64,000 bases of DNA from Sunxiuqinia indica (GTDB lineage Bacteria > Bacteroidota > Bacteroidia > Bacteroidales > Prolixibacteraceae): positions 496,001 to 560,000 of the forward strand of contig NZ_WVEM01000001.1 in assembly GCF_009847015.1 (NCBI RefSeq), given 5' to 3'. Numbering within the stretch: position 1 is the stretch's first letter; each line of letters starts with the position of its first letter. This document shows positions 54,251 to 63,630 of this stretch, in pieces. The notes below the pieces were generated by a model. The model saw nothing but the letters and a program-made list of their open reading frames with translations. It did no database searches and was not told the origin of the DNA. The translations under genes were made by a program, and so were the position numbers.

Positions 54251-55162
54251 TTATATTTGTAAACAACCAACTAAATCACTGGCATTCTGTATTTTATTCA
54301 ATTCTAAATAGTTATTAATTCCATCTACAATCTGAACAGGAATAGTTGGGTCGATAAAAATAGCTGTGCCCACTTGTACGGCCGAAGCACCAGCTATCAT
54401 AAATTCAATTGCATCGGTCGCGTTCATTATTCCACCCATGCCAACGATAGGGATTTTTACGGAATTGTATACTTGCCAAACCATTCGTAATGCTATTGGT
54501 TTAATTGCAGGCCCCGAAAGTCCACCGGTAATCGTAGACAAAACAGGCTTGCGGCTATTCGCATCAACAGCCATTCCTAAAAACGTATTTACTAAGGATA
54601 CTGCGTCCGCCCCCTGTCCTTCAACTGCACGTGCTATTTCAGTTATATCGGTAACGTTTGGAGAAAGTTTCACAATTAATGGTTTATCGTATACTTTTCG
54701 AACCGCTCGAACAACAGCTTCGGCAGATGGGCAACTCACTCCAAAAGCCATCCCTCCTTCTTTTACGTTCGGGCAGCTAATATTTAACTCTATAGCCGGA
54801 ATTTTGTCCAACGCATTGATCCGTTCGGTTAATTCCACATATTCTTCTATGGTAGAGCCATTTACATTGACTATAAACTGGCTGTCAATATCTTTGATGT
54901 TGGGATAAATATTTTTTTCAAAGTTGTCTACACCTTTATTTTGAAGCCCCACAGCATTTAACATCCCTGAGGGGGTTTCAGCCATCCGGGGATAGTCATT
55001 TCCTTGTCTTGGCTTTAGGGTAGTTCCTTTCATAACAACGCCGCCAAGTTTCGATAGGTCTACAAAGTCTGCAATTTCTTCACCAAAACCACACGTTCCC
55101 GATGCTGTTAAAACCGGATTTTTAAATACAAGATCTTTAATTCGAATACTTAAGTCTACCAT
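54251..55162 (-). CDS. pyrD: dihydroorotate dehydrogenase, class 1B catalytic subunit
   Basis: Oxidises dihydroorotate to orotate in pyrimidine synthesis, NAD+-linked through PyrK. The 303-residue TIM barrel has [15 protein letters not shown] at the start, [13 protein letters not shown] near 50, the active-site cysteine in [14 protein letters not shown] near 130, and [27 protein letters not shown] at the FMN phosphate site. Overlaps pyrK by 7 bp; the two form the class 1B heterotetramer. Confidence 0.94.
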   Translation of the reverse strand: MVDLSIRIKDLVFKNPVLTASGTCGFGEEIADFVDLSKLGGVVMKGTTLKPRQGNDYPRMAETPSGMLNAVGLQNKGVDNFEKNIYPNIKDIDSQFIVNVNGSTIEEYVELTERINALDKIPAIELNISCPNVKEGGMAFGVSCPSAEAVVRAVRKVYDKPLIVKLSPNVTDITEIARAVEGQGADAVSLVNTFLGMAVDANSRKPVLSTITGGLSGPAIKPIALRMVWQVYNSVKIPIVGMGGIMNATDAIEFMIAGASAVQVGTAIFIDPTIPVQIVDGINNYLELNKIQNASDLVGCLQI

Positions 55163-55929
55163 GTTAGTTTATTAATATTAAATACCGGTCCATCGGTACA
55201 TACACATTGATTACCTTCAATTGTTTTTTCAACACAACACAAGCACACGCCGAAACCGCAAGCCATCATATTTTCGAGAGAAACCTCGCAAGACACTTGA
55301 TTTTTAGCAGCTTCCTTTGCTACAGCTTTCATCATTAAATCGGGTCCACAAGTGTAAATTCTGTCAAAAGCAGTCAATTCACTTTTAAAAACAGGATGAT
55401 GGGTTACAAATCCTTTTTCTCCCAGGCTACCATCTTCGGTTGTGTGGTAAAAATTTCCAACGTGTTTATATGCAGTAATATCTACATGATCTTGTTTACT
55501 TCTTGCACCAAGTAATACATGAACATTTTGGGGATCTAAACCGCATATTTTAGCCAAAAACAACATGGGGGCAACACCACTACCTCCACCTATAAGCAAC
55601 ACTTTTTCGTCTTTTCCAGGTATTGAAAAGCTGCTGCCAAGCGGATAGATAACGCTAATCTTATCTCCAGCCTGATAGGTCGTTAGTACGTTTGACCCTC
55701 TTCCCAATATTTTTACCAATAATGAGAAGGTGTTATTTTCGTAATCGACATCAAGTACTGAAAATGGGCGTCTTAGAAATATTTCAGTTGATTTTTTTAT
55801 CTCTACATTAACAAACTGCCCTGGAAATATTTGAGGCAATTTTGTAGATGACTTTAAATCCAGTCTGAAATTATCATGATTTAATTGGGTGTTTTTAATC
55901 AGAAGTAGCTCCTCTACTGTCTTTTTCAT
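55156..55929 (-). CDS. pyrK: dihydroorotate dehydrogenase electron-transfer subunit PyrK
   Basis: FAD and [2Fe-2S] subunit passing electrons from PyrD to NAD+. The 257 residues show [12 protein letters not shown] near 50 (FAD), [17 protein letters not shown] near 107 (NAD), and four cysteines in [19 protein letters not shown] and NQCVC near 215-245 for the iron-sulphur cluster. Directly upstream of and overlapping pyrD. Confidence 0.94.
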   Translation of the reverse strand: MKKTVEELLLIKNTQLNHDNFRLDLKSSTKLPQIFPGQFVNVEIKKSTEIFLRRPFSVLDVDYENNTFSLLVKILGRGSNVLTTYQAGDKISVIYPLGSSFSIPGKDEKVLLIGGGSGVAPMLFLAKICGLDPQNVHVLLGARSKQDHVDITAYKHVGNFYHTTEDGSLGEKGFVTHHPVFKSELTAFDRIYTCGPDLMMKAVAKEAAKNQVSCEVSLENMMACGFGVCLCCVEKTIEGNQCVCTDGPVFNINKLTW

Positions 55930-56062
55930 TCGTATATTCTTTGAACGTTACTATAAGGGTAACACATGTAATTTGTTATCGAGCTATCGAAAATAAGGGC
56001 ATCGATTGTCAATAACGCATTTCATACGATACAAATTTGCTCGCAAATATAACCAGAAAAAT

Positions 56063-56518
56063 TTATTTCGAGGGACCGTACTCTCTAAAAGTTTGATCGG
56101 TATAGAAAACCACAATACGTTCAATTGTTTTTTCTGTTTTCTTAGCAAAATCGGGAGTTTCAGCTTGCTTTTGTTCGTTCTCTGAAAGTATTGGCTCAAT
56201 GGGCTTTTTAATTGATGAGGTAGAAATTTCCTCCTTTATTGGTGGTGAGTCAACATTGGATACCGGACTGTTTTGTGGGAACAATTGCGGAGAACTTTGT
56301 GGTGCGCCAGGCTCAAGCATGTCACCATCACCCATTATGAGCCATTTAGCATTGATTTCCGGATATTTCTCCAGCATTTTAGATATAAACTGGAAGCTCG
56401 GTTTATTTCGTCCGTGCAGCACATGGGTAACGTTTGATCTTTGTACACCAATTGAATCAGCAAGCTCTGACGATGTGATGCCTTGATGATCCATAAATCG
56501 TTTTATCCGGGTGTTCAT
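56063..56518 (-). CDS. XRE-family transcriptional regulator
   Basis: A 151-residue regulator. Residues 1-65 are a Cro/CI-type helix-turn-helix: FMDHQGITSSELADSIGVQRSNVTHVLHGRNKPSFQF in outline, with the recognition helix about SNVTHVL and a following INAKWLIMGDG element common in Bacteroidota regulators. The rest is low-complexity, Pro/Ser/Glu-rich, with no ligand domain. A monocistronic gene 134 bp before pyrK; a role in pyr control is possible but unsupported. Confidence 0.85.
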   Translation of the reverse strand: MNTRIKRFMDHQGITSSELADSIGVQRSNVTHVLHGRNKPSFQFISKMLEKYPEINAKWLIMGDGDMLEPGAPQSSPQLFPQNSPVSNVDSPPIKEEISTSSIKKPIEPILSENEQKQAETPDFAKKTEKTIERIVVFYTDQTFREYGPSK

Positions 56519-57308
56519 TTATTAGAATTTTACTTTTATACAAAAGTAACAAATCAGAATCAAATCAGGAAACAAAACTTAACAACAACGTTGGCACTTT
56601 TGTAAATTAAGCACCTTTTACAATTGGGTGTTAATGTAAATAGTGTTCGTTTTTTACTGTAGTTAATACCTGTATATTCATGAACAGAAGTTAGTTATGA
56701 GGGTAAATGAGAGTCATATACGGCACGTAGCTCTGATTATGTGACATCAAGGTTTAAATAACTTTAAGTAAAAGCTTATTAATCGTTGGTTATTAATTAT
56801 TTAAGCGCGACAGTATCGCTTGTTGACTGTTTGGTCGGTCCTTGGTTTTTGGAGTTTTCGGAAGCATTCCTTTATATTTACAAATGTTGCTTTATTGGGT
56901 GTTTCTTAATTATCTCCACACAGTATAGTATACATTTGTATTACTTTTCGTATTGCTATTTGTGAATTATCCTGAATTTACAAATGAAAAGACACAAAGT
57001 CTAAAAAAGATAAAAATCCTGTATTGATTTATGTGTAATCGACCGGTATGTCGAAAATATTGAATTCTCAGAGACTTCAGATGACTCTGCAGTAAACGCT
57101 TCGTGTTAGTTTTAAGCAAGTTACAACGCCTGTTGTGTCTGTAAATCGTTTGAGTTTTGTAATAAAGCTGCAAAAATCGAAGGTTAATTACACATTTATC
57201 ATGATCTGATGTTCTTCACTATTTTTTTGTGAAAAAGCTAAGCATGTACCCTGTTATTAAAAATAGCTTTTTTAAATTCGTTGTAGTCAATTCATATTTT
57301 CAGTTACC
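56519..57308. other. long intergenic stretch without a visible gene
   Basis: About 790 bp, AT-rich. I see no coding frame with family features on either strand. TACATTTG at 56931-56938 fits the -7 consensus but has no good -33 partner and no obvious transcript. It may contain the divergent promoters of the XRE gene and the phosphoesterase. Confidence 0.5.
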
Positions 57309-58511
57309 ATGAGAGGAATTCCAGCGACAGGTATATTTATATTTTTTCTAATAATTTTCGCAATTGAGATTTTTGCTTTTTTGGCTCTACGCACATTATC
57401 GACGTCCCAAAAATCAAGGAAACCTTTTACGTATATTTATTGGCTTTTGAGTACAGTACTAATGGGAATTTTAGCTTTTGGCTTTTCGAATCCTTCGAAA
57501 ATACGAGAGGCGAATAATTATGATTTTTTCTATTTCGTCATCTCAGTGTCTTTTCTAATCCTGACTCCCAAGTTTTTATTGGCTGCTAGCTACCTTATTT
57601 CTCTTGTTCTTCGCTTGTTTAAAGCAAGATATTTCAGTCGCATTTTATTAATGAGCTCCCTTATTATTAGCCTTGGACTCATGATTAACATTGGCTATGG
57701 AATTACATTTGGGCGAAAAACGTTAAGAGTGATTAAACAGGAAATATATCTCGACTCGCTTCCTGATGCACTGGATAAAACAACAATTGTTCAGATATCC
57801 GATATTCACCTTGGAGGCTTTAAAGATGACAGCTTTATTCGGCGGGCGGCTGATGAAATTAACAGCTTTCATCCTGATTTGATTTTATTTACCGGCGACA
57901 TGGTTAATAATTACTACCAGGAAATGCTAGGTTTTGAAGATGAATTTGCAGCCATGAAAGCAAGCTTTGGTAAATATGCCATTTTGGGCAATCACGATTA
58001 TGGAGATTATTCTAACTGGGAAAGTAAAGAGCAAAAGCAAATCAATCATCAAACGTTAGAGGGCATGATTGAAGATGCCGGCTTTGAGCTGCTCTTGAAT
58101 GAATCCGCAAAAATAGATATCAACAATGAATCGGTAGAAATTATTGGTGTCGAAAACTGGGGGCACCCTCCTTTTCCTCAATATGCTGATTTAGATATGG
58201 CGATGAAGAATACGGAAAAACAATCCTTTAAAATTCTGATGACTCATGATCCTGCGCATTGGGCTGATCGGGTTATTGAAAAAACGGATGTACCTTTATC
58301 GTTGAGCGGACATACTCACGCAGCGCAATCAGGAATCCAGTTTGCCGGCATCGAGTTTAGCCCCATGTACTTTATTCAGAAATATTGGGGAGGCCTTTAC
58401 AAACATGGCAATCAGTACCTCTATGTAAACCGCGGCATAGGATGTGTTGGTTTACTTGGCCGGATTGAAATGGCCCCGGAAATAACCGTACTCACTCTTC
58501 GGTCAAAGTGA
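57309..58511 (+). CDS. membrane-anchored metallophosphoesterase
   Basis: The 400-residue protein has four hydrophobic helices in its first 130 residues and then a calcineurin-type phosphoesterase: VQISDIHLGGF near 161, LFTGDMVNN near 194, LGNHDYGDYSNW near 225, MTHDPAHW near 312 and LSGHTHAAQSGIQ near 330. The order fits the YkuE/YaeI group of lipid-headgroup or cell-wall related phosphoesterases. The substrate is unknown. Its last 9 bp overlap the end of the large convergent gene. Confidence 0.88.
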   Translation: MRGIPATGIFIFFLIIFAIEIFAFLALRTLSTSQKSRKPFTYIYWLLSTVLMGILAFGFSNPSKIREANNYDFFYFVISVSFLILTPKFLLAASYLISLVLRLFKARYFSRILLMSSLIISLGLMINIGYGITFGRKTLRVIKQEIYLDSLPDALDKTTIVQISDIHLGGFKDDSFIRRAADEINSFHPDLILFTGDMVNNYYQEMLGFEDEFAAMKASFGKYAILGNHDYGDYSNWESKEQKQINHQTLEGMIEDAGFELLLNESAKIDINNESVEIIGVENWGHPPFPQYADLDMAMKNTEKQSFKILMTHDPAHWADRVIEKTDVPLSLSGHTHAAQSGIQFAGIEFSPMYFIQKYWGGLYKHGNQYLYVNRGIGCVGLLGRIEMAPEITVLTLRSK

Positions 58512-61391
58512 ATCGAAATTGACTGAAAATAGAAATTGGAAATAGAAGCTTTGTTCTTTAGGATGGTATGCATTGCGGATACCAATTGTTACAGGAGTAA
58601 TGATACGCAATAGGTGTCCTTCGCCCAACAAGTCGATTCCTACAGAATTCATATCTCTCGAAAAAGATCCAATATATTCGCCTTGAGCAGAATAGCTATT
58701 TCCTTTTACATTGGCAAAATCATAAAATAGCGATGTTCGCAGACGCTTTAAATAAATAAATTTCCCAATACTCAAATCCGGATAAAGTAATGGCATGACA
58801 TAGTCGATTCCCGTTGAATACATTTTTGTATTCTGAAAACTATTATATCCTCGCGGAAAGCGCACCTGATTACCAAAAGAAGAACCTTGTTCATTAGTTT
58901 GAAAACCATTATAAATTTTGATCCCGTGATTTCGGCAGATGCCTGGAAAAAACAAATTGGATTGAATTGCTGATAAAGATCCAATGTCACTTTTGCTTTT
59001 TAGTCCGTTGCGAAGAGTAAGTTCTAATGTTTGAGCAAACCTGGGTACCAAATCAAGCTCGGCAAGGCCTGTCGAATTCTGAAAATACAATTGATAAGCT
59101 ATTGAATGGTAAAGTCCGCTGGGAAATTCCGGAGGTGTGGTATTTGTGTGCGAAATACGTTGATAAGAATACTCCACTTGCGGACGAATGTATTGTGAAA
59201 ATCGTCCCTGGCTAAAGTGTAACGGAAAGGAAACACCCCCATCAAAACGAAGTTGATTCCATGAAAATTGCTGTATAGTTGTATCGCTATCCACCACATT
59301 ACCTACTTGATCGACGGTATTTTTGATTTGAAAATATTGAGATTTTCGCTTCCCATAATTGAATTCAGCATCTAATACCGGGAAAAATCCTGAGTAGGTA
59401 AATCCTGCAATATATTTTCCTGTTTCTTCTTCCAGATTATACTCGTAGCCTAAACGAGTTTCAGCAGTTCCCAGTTTGTTTTGCGAAAAGAGAGAGATGC
59501 CCGGCTTAATATCATAATCATTCACATTAACATATGCGGGAGCCCAGCTATGAAAATTAAAAAGGTGAGCCGCTTTTCGATATGGTTTTGTGTCATAGCT
59601 AGCTTCTTCTTTTCCTGAAAAATCAATTACTTGCTTTTCTTGTTTGGCCAGTGTATTTGCCAACTCGTATTTTTTCAGCTGGATTTCTTCAAATGGTATA
59701 TTTAGAAAACTGTCTGAAGATAGAACAGCCAATTGGTAACCACCTGACGAATAGTTGCTGAACAGTAATTGATTTTCAATAATGGCCGGATAATCTGCTC
59801 CAAACCGAACGGAGGTCAGCTGCTTCGTTTCATGCGATCTCAAATTGAAACTGTAAATATTATCAATACCGGTAAACGAACCTGTAAAATAAATTTTACC
59901 ATCGTGGTAGTACGGGCTTCTAATTTCATGAAAGCCACCGTCCAGTAATGTTTCAAATTGTCCATTGTCGATTGGGATGCTTGTTAAAGATTTACCTTTA
60001 GAAGACAACGAAACAAAGTAGAGCATCTGTCCTCGATCGTCCCAGCAAGGAGTGAAAATAAACTGATTTTGAGGCAGCTGAAATTGCTTGAGCCTCTCTC
60101 CTGTTTTCAGATTAAAGATTGACAAAAAATAATGATTTGTTTTGTCAACTTCCACAGCTGCAAAACGGGTAAAATCAGGCGACAGCGTCGGGCTAAATAG
60201 GTTATTTTCAACTGAAAATACTCTCTTTACTTTTGTTGTTTGATTATAAATAACAATCACCGATCGGTCGGCATGTGTCCACCTCACATTGCGACGTCTC
60301 TCTGACCATATCAGCATGTTTTCACGACCAGAAAAAGACTCTTGAAAAATGCTTCCGGGAGTAAAGATTGTTTTTTCCTTATCAGAGCTTATTTCTACAA
60401 TTCGACTCAAGTCAGATCGATCTCGTTTCAATGCAATAATTGTAGAGTCGTTTGCCGGAAAAGCCTGCGTGTAGTTGGAGTAAAATTTTGATGCCTTCGT
60501 AATGAACGTCGATGTTGTCAGTGTCAGGGAATTGATTTCTTCATTCCACTTTTCTTGATAATCCTGAAATAAATCCTGATACAAATCTCGCTGATTGAAA
60601 CCGGTTTCTTGTTTCAAAATACGATTGACCGGATTGATAGACAATGGCTTTTGGGCAACTTCGCTAAGCACTTTTGACCAAATATCGGAACCATATTTTT
60701 TACGGCTTCCTCCAACCATCCAATAGCCAAATTTATAGCGGTTTGGCACAAAATCTTTGTACGATCCGAGCGAAGCTTTGTTGTATGAGTATAAACCATT
60801 CTCAACAAGCTGAGCTTTGTTCTCCATTAAGAAGGAAGCAAGTCTCCCCCGCCCCGAATTGCTTAAAGCTGTCTCGGCTACCACTGCATCACCTTCAATA
60901 AACCAAAATGGCAAATAAGCTCCAACCACTGCTGCCGCAGCTTGTTCACCGAACAAAATTGGCAATAAGGCTGGTAGTTCATCCTGAATTTTATCCATCT
61001 GCACCACATGCCGGAACTCATGAATGGCGAGTTCTTCCAGCCAATCCTGTGCGTAAATTTTCTGGTGTGGAGTTGTGAATAATTCCATCCGTTTTGGAGC
61101 CCAGGCAACCAAGCCATTTGATTGCACGGTGTGTGTATGCAGTATTACAGAAATCTTTCGTGGTGAATAACCTAAGGTTTGATAGCCATAGTCATAAGTT
61201 TTTTTTAAAACGTAAGCCAACTGTTGAGCTTTTTGCTCGTATTCTTCAGGATAAATGAGCTGGAAATGTTCGGTATTAATTTGTCTCCATTTTATTTTTG
61301 CCGGCTCCTGCCCTGTTGAAAAATATTGCGAATAGCCTGAGACAGGACCTATCAGAAGTGTGACGACGATAATTACAAAAAACTGTTTCAT
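58503..61391 (-). CDS. large exported protein: metalloprotease-like domain, beta-propeller and outer-membrane barrel
   Basis: The 962-residue protein has a signal peptide (about 1-21) and three parts. First, residues about 30-280 carry a gluzincin-like motif HEFRH near 123-127 with a downstream glutamate in WFIEGDAVVAE near 165, so a zinc protease site is plausible. Second, about 300-590 shows TolB/WD-like repeats (FTPCWDDRGQMLYFVSL; DGKIYFTGSFTGIDNIYSFN). Third, about 630-962 is rich in alternating aromatic strands (YEYNLEEETGKYIAGFTYSGF; a C-terminal aromatic-rich end), resembling an outer-membrane barrel. Full function is unknown to me. Monocistronic. Confidence 0.75.
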   Translation of the reverse strand: MKQFFVIIVVTLLIGPVSGYSQYFSTGQEPAKIKWRQINTEHFQLIYPEEYEQKAQQLAYVLKKTYDYGYQTLGYSPRKISVILHTHTVQSNGLVAWAPKRMELFTTPHQKIYAQDWLEELAIHEFRHVVQMDKIQDELPALLPILFGEQAAAAVVGAYLPFWFIEGDAVVAETALSNSGRGRLASFLMENKAQLVENGLYSYNKASLGSYKDFVPNRYKFGYWMVGGSRKKYGSDIWSKVLSEVAQKPLSINPVNRILKQETGFNQRDLYQDLFQDYQEKWNEEINSLTLTTSTFITKASKFYSNYTQAFPANDSTIIALKRDRSDLSRIVEISSDKEKTIFTPGSIFQESFSGRENMLIWSERRRNVRWTHADRSVIVIYNQTTKVKRVFSVENNLFSPTLSPDFTRFAAVEVDKTNHYFLSIFNLKTGERLKQFQLPQNQFIFTPCWDDRGQMLYFVSLSSKGKSLTSIPIDNGQFETLLDGGFHEIRSPYYHDGKIYFTGSFTGIDNIYSFNLRSHETKQLTSVRFGADYPAIIENQLLFSNYSSGGYQLAVLSSDSFLNIPFEEIQLKKYELANTLAKQEKQVIDFSGKEEASYDTKPYRKAAHLFNFHSWAPAYVNVNDYDIKPGISLFSQNKLGTAETRLGYEYNLEEETGKYIAGFTYSGFFPVLDAEFNYGKRKSQYFQIKNTVDQVGNVVDSDTTIQQFSWNQLRFDGGVSFPLHFSQGRFSQYIRPQVEYSYQRISHTNTTPPEFPSGLYHSIAYQLYFQNSTGLAELDLVPRFAQTLELTLRNGLKSKSDIGSLSAIQSNLFFPGICRNHGIKIYNGFQTNEQGSSFGNQVRFPRGYNSFQNTKMYSTGIDYVMPLLYPDLSIGKFIYLKRLRTSLFYDFANVKGNSYSAQGEYIGSFSRDMNSVGIDLLGEGHLLRIITPVTIGIRNAYHPKEQSFYFQFLFSVNFDSL

Positions 61392-61481
61392 GCGGGTTTC
61401 AATACTCTAACTGATTCGTAGAACTAGATAGACTAGCCAAACGAGAATGAAAACTATTTATTTTTCGAATTGAATATAAAC

Positions 61482-61511
61482 AAAAAACGCCGGATAAAAA
61501 TTCCGGCATTT
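61482..61511 (-). terminator. terminator after the 236-aa membrane protein
   Basis: Minus strand: TGCCGGA and TCCGGCG pair around ATTTTTA, followed by TTTTTTG. It lies 30 bp after the stop at 61541. Confidence 0.85.
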
Positions 61512-61540
61512 TCAATATCTGTTGAATTAATGATTGTGTT

Positions 61541-62251
61541 TCATTCCAAATAACCTTCATTCTTATTTATTGCTGCCTGATAAAGGGATGCAAATGAAGA
61601 GTTTACCCAGATAATAGCCGGGAAGATTCCAACAATAAGAAGAGCCAATCCGCAAATGATGATAAAGAAAGAAAAGATTCCCATTCCAAAGATTGTCCAG
61701 CCAATTCCACGGGTTAATTTCCAACTTTGCTCGATGGCCTGTATCGCATCCAATTCTTTATCCATTACCAAATAAGAAACAAATGACAACCGGCAAATAA
61801 GAATAATTCCCGGAATAATAAAAAATATAAAGCCCATAGCCACTAAGGCACTTTTTAACAAGTTAGCCAGAATAACGTTCAAATAGTTATGAAACCCGGC
61901 TATCAATTTTTGAAATTCTATGTCGTTATCACGAACGGCATCAATATAAATCAGTTTGGCACTGTATTCAAAAACCGGTACCACTAAAAAGTAATACGCG
62001 ATGCCGAAAAGAATCAGGAAAAAAGCACCTATCGATAGCAATATGTTGTCGCCATTGAAAGGAAAACTGTGAATAAAACCATAATCTCCTGAACTAGAAT
62101 TTATTTTAAATCCGGCAGAAGGCCCCGTTACCATGCCAACAACAATTACAACCAAAAGCAAATACAAGAAATACTTTTTCATTATTTGCCATCCGTTGCT
62201 GAAACTGCCGCCTAAAGTTGGTCTTAAACTCACGTAATTGATTAGTTCCAT
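61541..62251 (-). CDS. multi-pass membrane protein of unknown function
   Basis: A 236-residue membrane protein with about five hydrophobic segments (near 28-48, 73-97, 130-155, 165-180 and 195-225). The late stretch MDKELDAIQAIEQSWKLTRGIGWTIFG, followed by GIFPAIIWVNSSFASLYQAA, resembles the helix pattern of DUF975/YciC-like inner-membrane proteins ('...al..S..l..g....f....'). No partner gene. Function not assigned. Confidence 0.65.
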   Translation of the reverse strand: MELINYVSLRPTLGGSFSNGWQIMKKYFLYLLLVVIVVGMVTGPSAGFKINSSSGDYGFIHSFPFNGDNILLSIGAFFLILFGIAYYFLVVPVFEYSAKLIYIDAVRDNDIEFQKLIAGFHNYLNVILANLLKSALVAMGFIFFIIPGIILICRLSFVSYLVMDKELDAIQAIEQSWKLTRGIGWTIFGMGIFSFFIIICGLALLIVGIFPAIIWVNSSFASLYQAAINKNEGYLE

Positions 62252-62303
62252 TACTGAAGGTTTTAATATTTATTTCAAAACTACTGCGTTCAATATTAAT
62301 ATC

Positions 62304-62346
62304 CTTCATACTAAAGTCGTGTTTTGCACCTTCACGACTAAAGTCG
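62304..62346. repeat. tandem copy of a CTTCAnnACTAAAGTCG motif
   Basis: CTTCATACTAAAGTCG at 62304-62319 and CTTCACGACTAAAGTCG at 62330-62346; the core CGACTAAAGTCG is near-palindromic. It lies upstream of the membrane protein, between divergent genes. Possibly a protein-binding site or a REP-type repeat. Confidence 0.5.
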
Positions 62347-62465
62347 CAGCTGAAACCAACACTAAAAGTCTCTCGCGCAGGAGAATCATTATAGGTGAGT
62401 TTCATGCGTTGCACATGAAAGAGAAACATGAAAAAAGCTTTTGTATTTAATAATCCTACTTTGGT

Positions 62466-63452
62466 ATGAGTGATGAATGGAGCCTTTTCACTATTTTGGC
62501 TAACAATATGAGAATCGGGATTTTTATATTTTGTTTTATTATTTCAGTTGGGTTGACCGCCTTGGGATTAATGACATCGTACCGACTGAAAAGGCTGGAA
62601 GAGAAACCATTTGCCTCTTCCTTATTTTATTACACTATTTTTCTGGCAGCTTTTGGCTTTTACAGCATCTGGAGTAATCTGGTCGTTGAGTTTTTATTAG
62701 ATCATGTTATCACCTCCAAAGACACTTTAGTAAATATTGTTGGTATCTTCCCACTCTTAGGATTTCCACTTTTAATCGTAGCCTGGTATTTATTCATTCA
62801 ATTTAGTGTTGAATTGGTTGGTTTTAAATTGAAACCTTACGTGAGCATTGTCTATTTTTCAGTTTGCATTCTACTATTTTTCTTTCTTGCCAATTATTTC
62901 AAAAATCAGCTCATCCAAGATGAAGCAATCAAACTATCATTGATCGTTACGGGTTTTGCAATAACACATTTATTAGTTGTTGGAGTGGGCTGTATTTTGA
63001 TACTAGCTGGAAGTAAAAAACGGATGGAAGTAAAAAAAGAACTAATAGTTGCAGTTATATTCATTCCTGTTTTATTAGCGAAAATTGCTTTATTCATGGT
63101 CTCTTCGCATTGGATTATTGTCGTCCTGTTCATCGTTTTTTATTACAGTCACCCAGCTATTATTGCTAGTTATTTGTACTTTAAGAGATCATCAGGAAAA
63201 CCAATAACTGATAATGAATTTGCATTGTTTTGCCATGAGTTTGAAATATCAAAACGCGAGTCTGAAATCATTCAGGAAATTTGTCAGGGGAAAACCAACC
63301 AGGAAATTGCAGACAGTTTGTTTATTACCATCCAAACAGTGAAAGATCATGCATCAAGAATTTATTTAAAAACCGGGGTTAAAAATCGAATTCAGTTGTC
63401 AAATCTTGTTGGGGAAAAAATAAAACCAGAGCCTGCAAAAAGCAAACCCTGA
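62466..63452 (+). CDS. 7TM membrane regulator with C-terminal LuxR helix-turn-helix
   Basis: A 328-residue protein. About seven hydrophobic helices fill residues 10-245, a short cytoplasmic hinge follows, and residues about 262-322 are a LuxR-type HTH: ISKRESEIIQEICQGKTNQEIA, LFITIQTVKDHASRIYLKTGV, with the recognition helix in TVKDHASRI. A membrane-bound DNA-binding protein sensing an external or membrane signal is implied. An ATG at 62508 is an alternative start. Divergent from the membrane protein gene across 214 bp. Confidence 0.87.
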   Translation: MSDEWSLFTILANNMRIGIFIFCFIISVGLTALGLMTSYRLKRLEEKPFASSLFYYTIFLAAFGFYSIWSNLVVEFLLDHVITSKDTLVNIVGIFPLLGFPLLIVAWYLFIQFSVELVGFKLKPYVSIVYFSVCILLFFFLANYFKNQLIQDEAIKLSLIVTGFAITHLLVVGVGCILILAGSKKRMEVKKELIVAVIFIPVLLAKIALFMVSSHWIIVVLFIVFYYSHPAIIASYLYFKRSSGKPITDNEFALFCHEFEISKRESEIIQEICQGKTNQEIADSLFITIQTVKDHASRIYLKTGVKNRIQLSNLVGEKIKPEPAKSKP

Positions 63453-63630
63453 TTTCAGCCTTGGAGCTATGAGAATAAATCATCTGATAATCAAAACACA
63501 TGGGCTTATAAAAAGGTTGACTCCGTGTTGTTAACTTTCATGAAAAAATTAAAATTGTTCCAATCAGTTACGAATATCTCCGAGTTTACACTTAAGAATA
63601 CTAAATTTGAAGACCTAAAAAAATAATGTA

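Noticed and set aside
54366-54908. Plus-strand frame of 180 codons
   Set aside because: Antisense to pyrD, whose motifs are intact; the frame reflects codon structure only.
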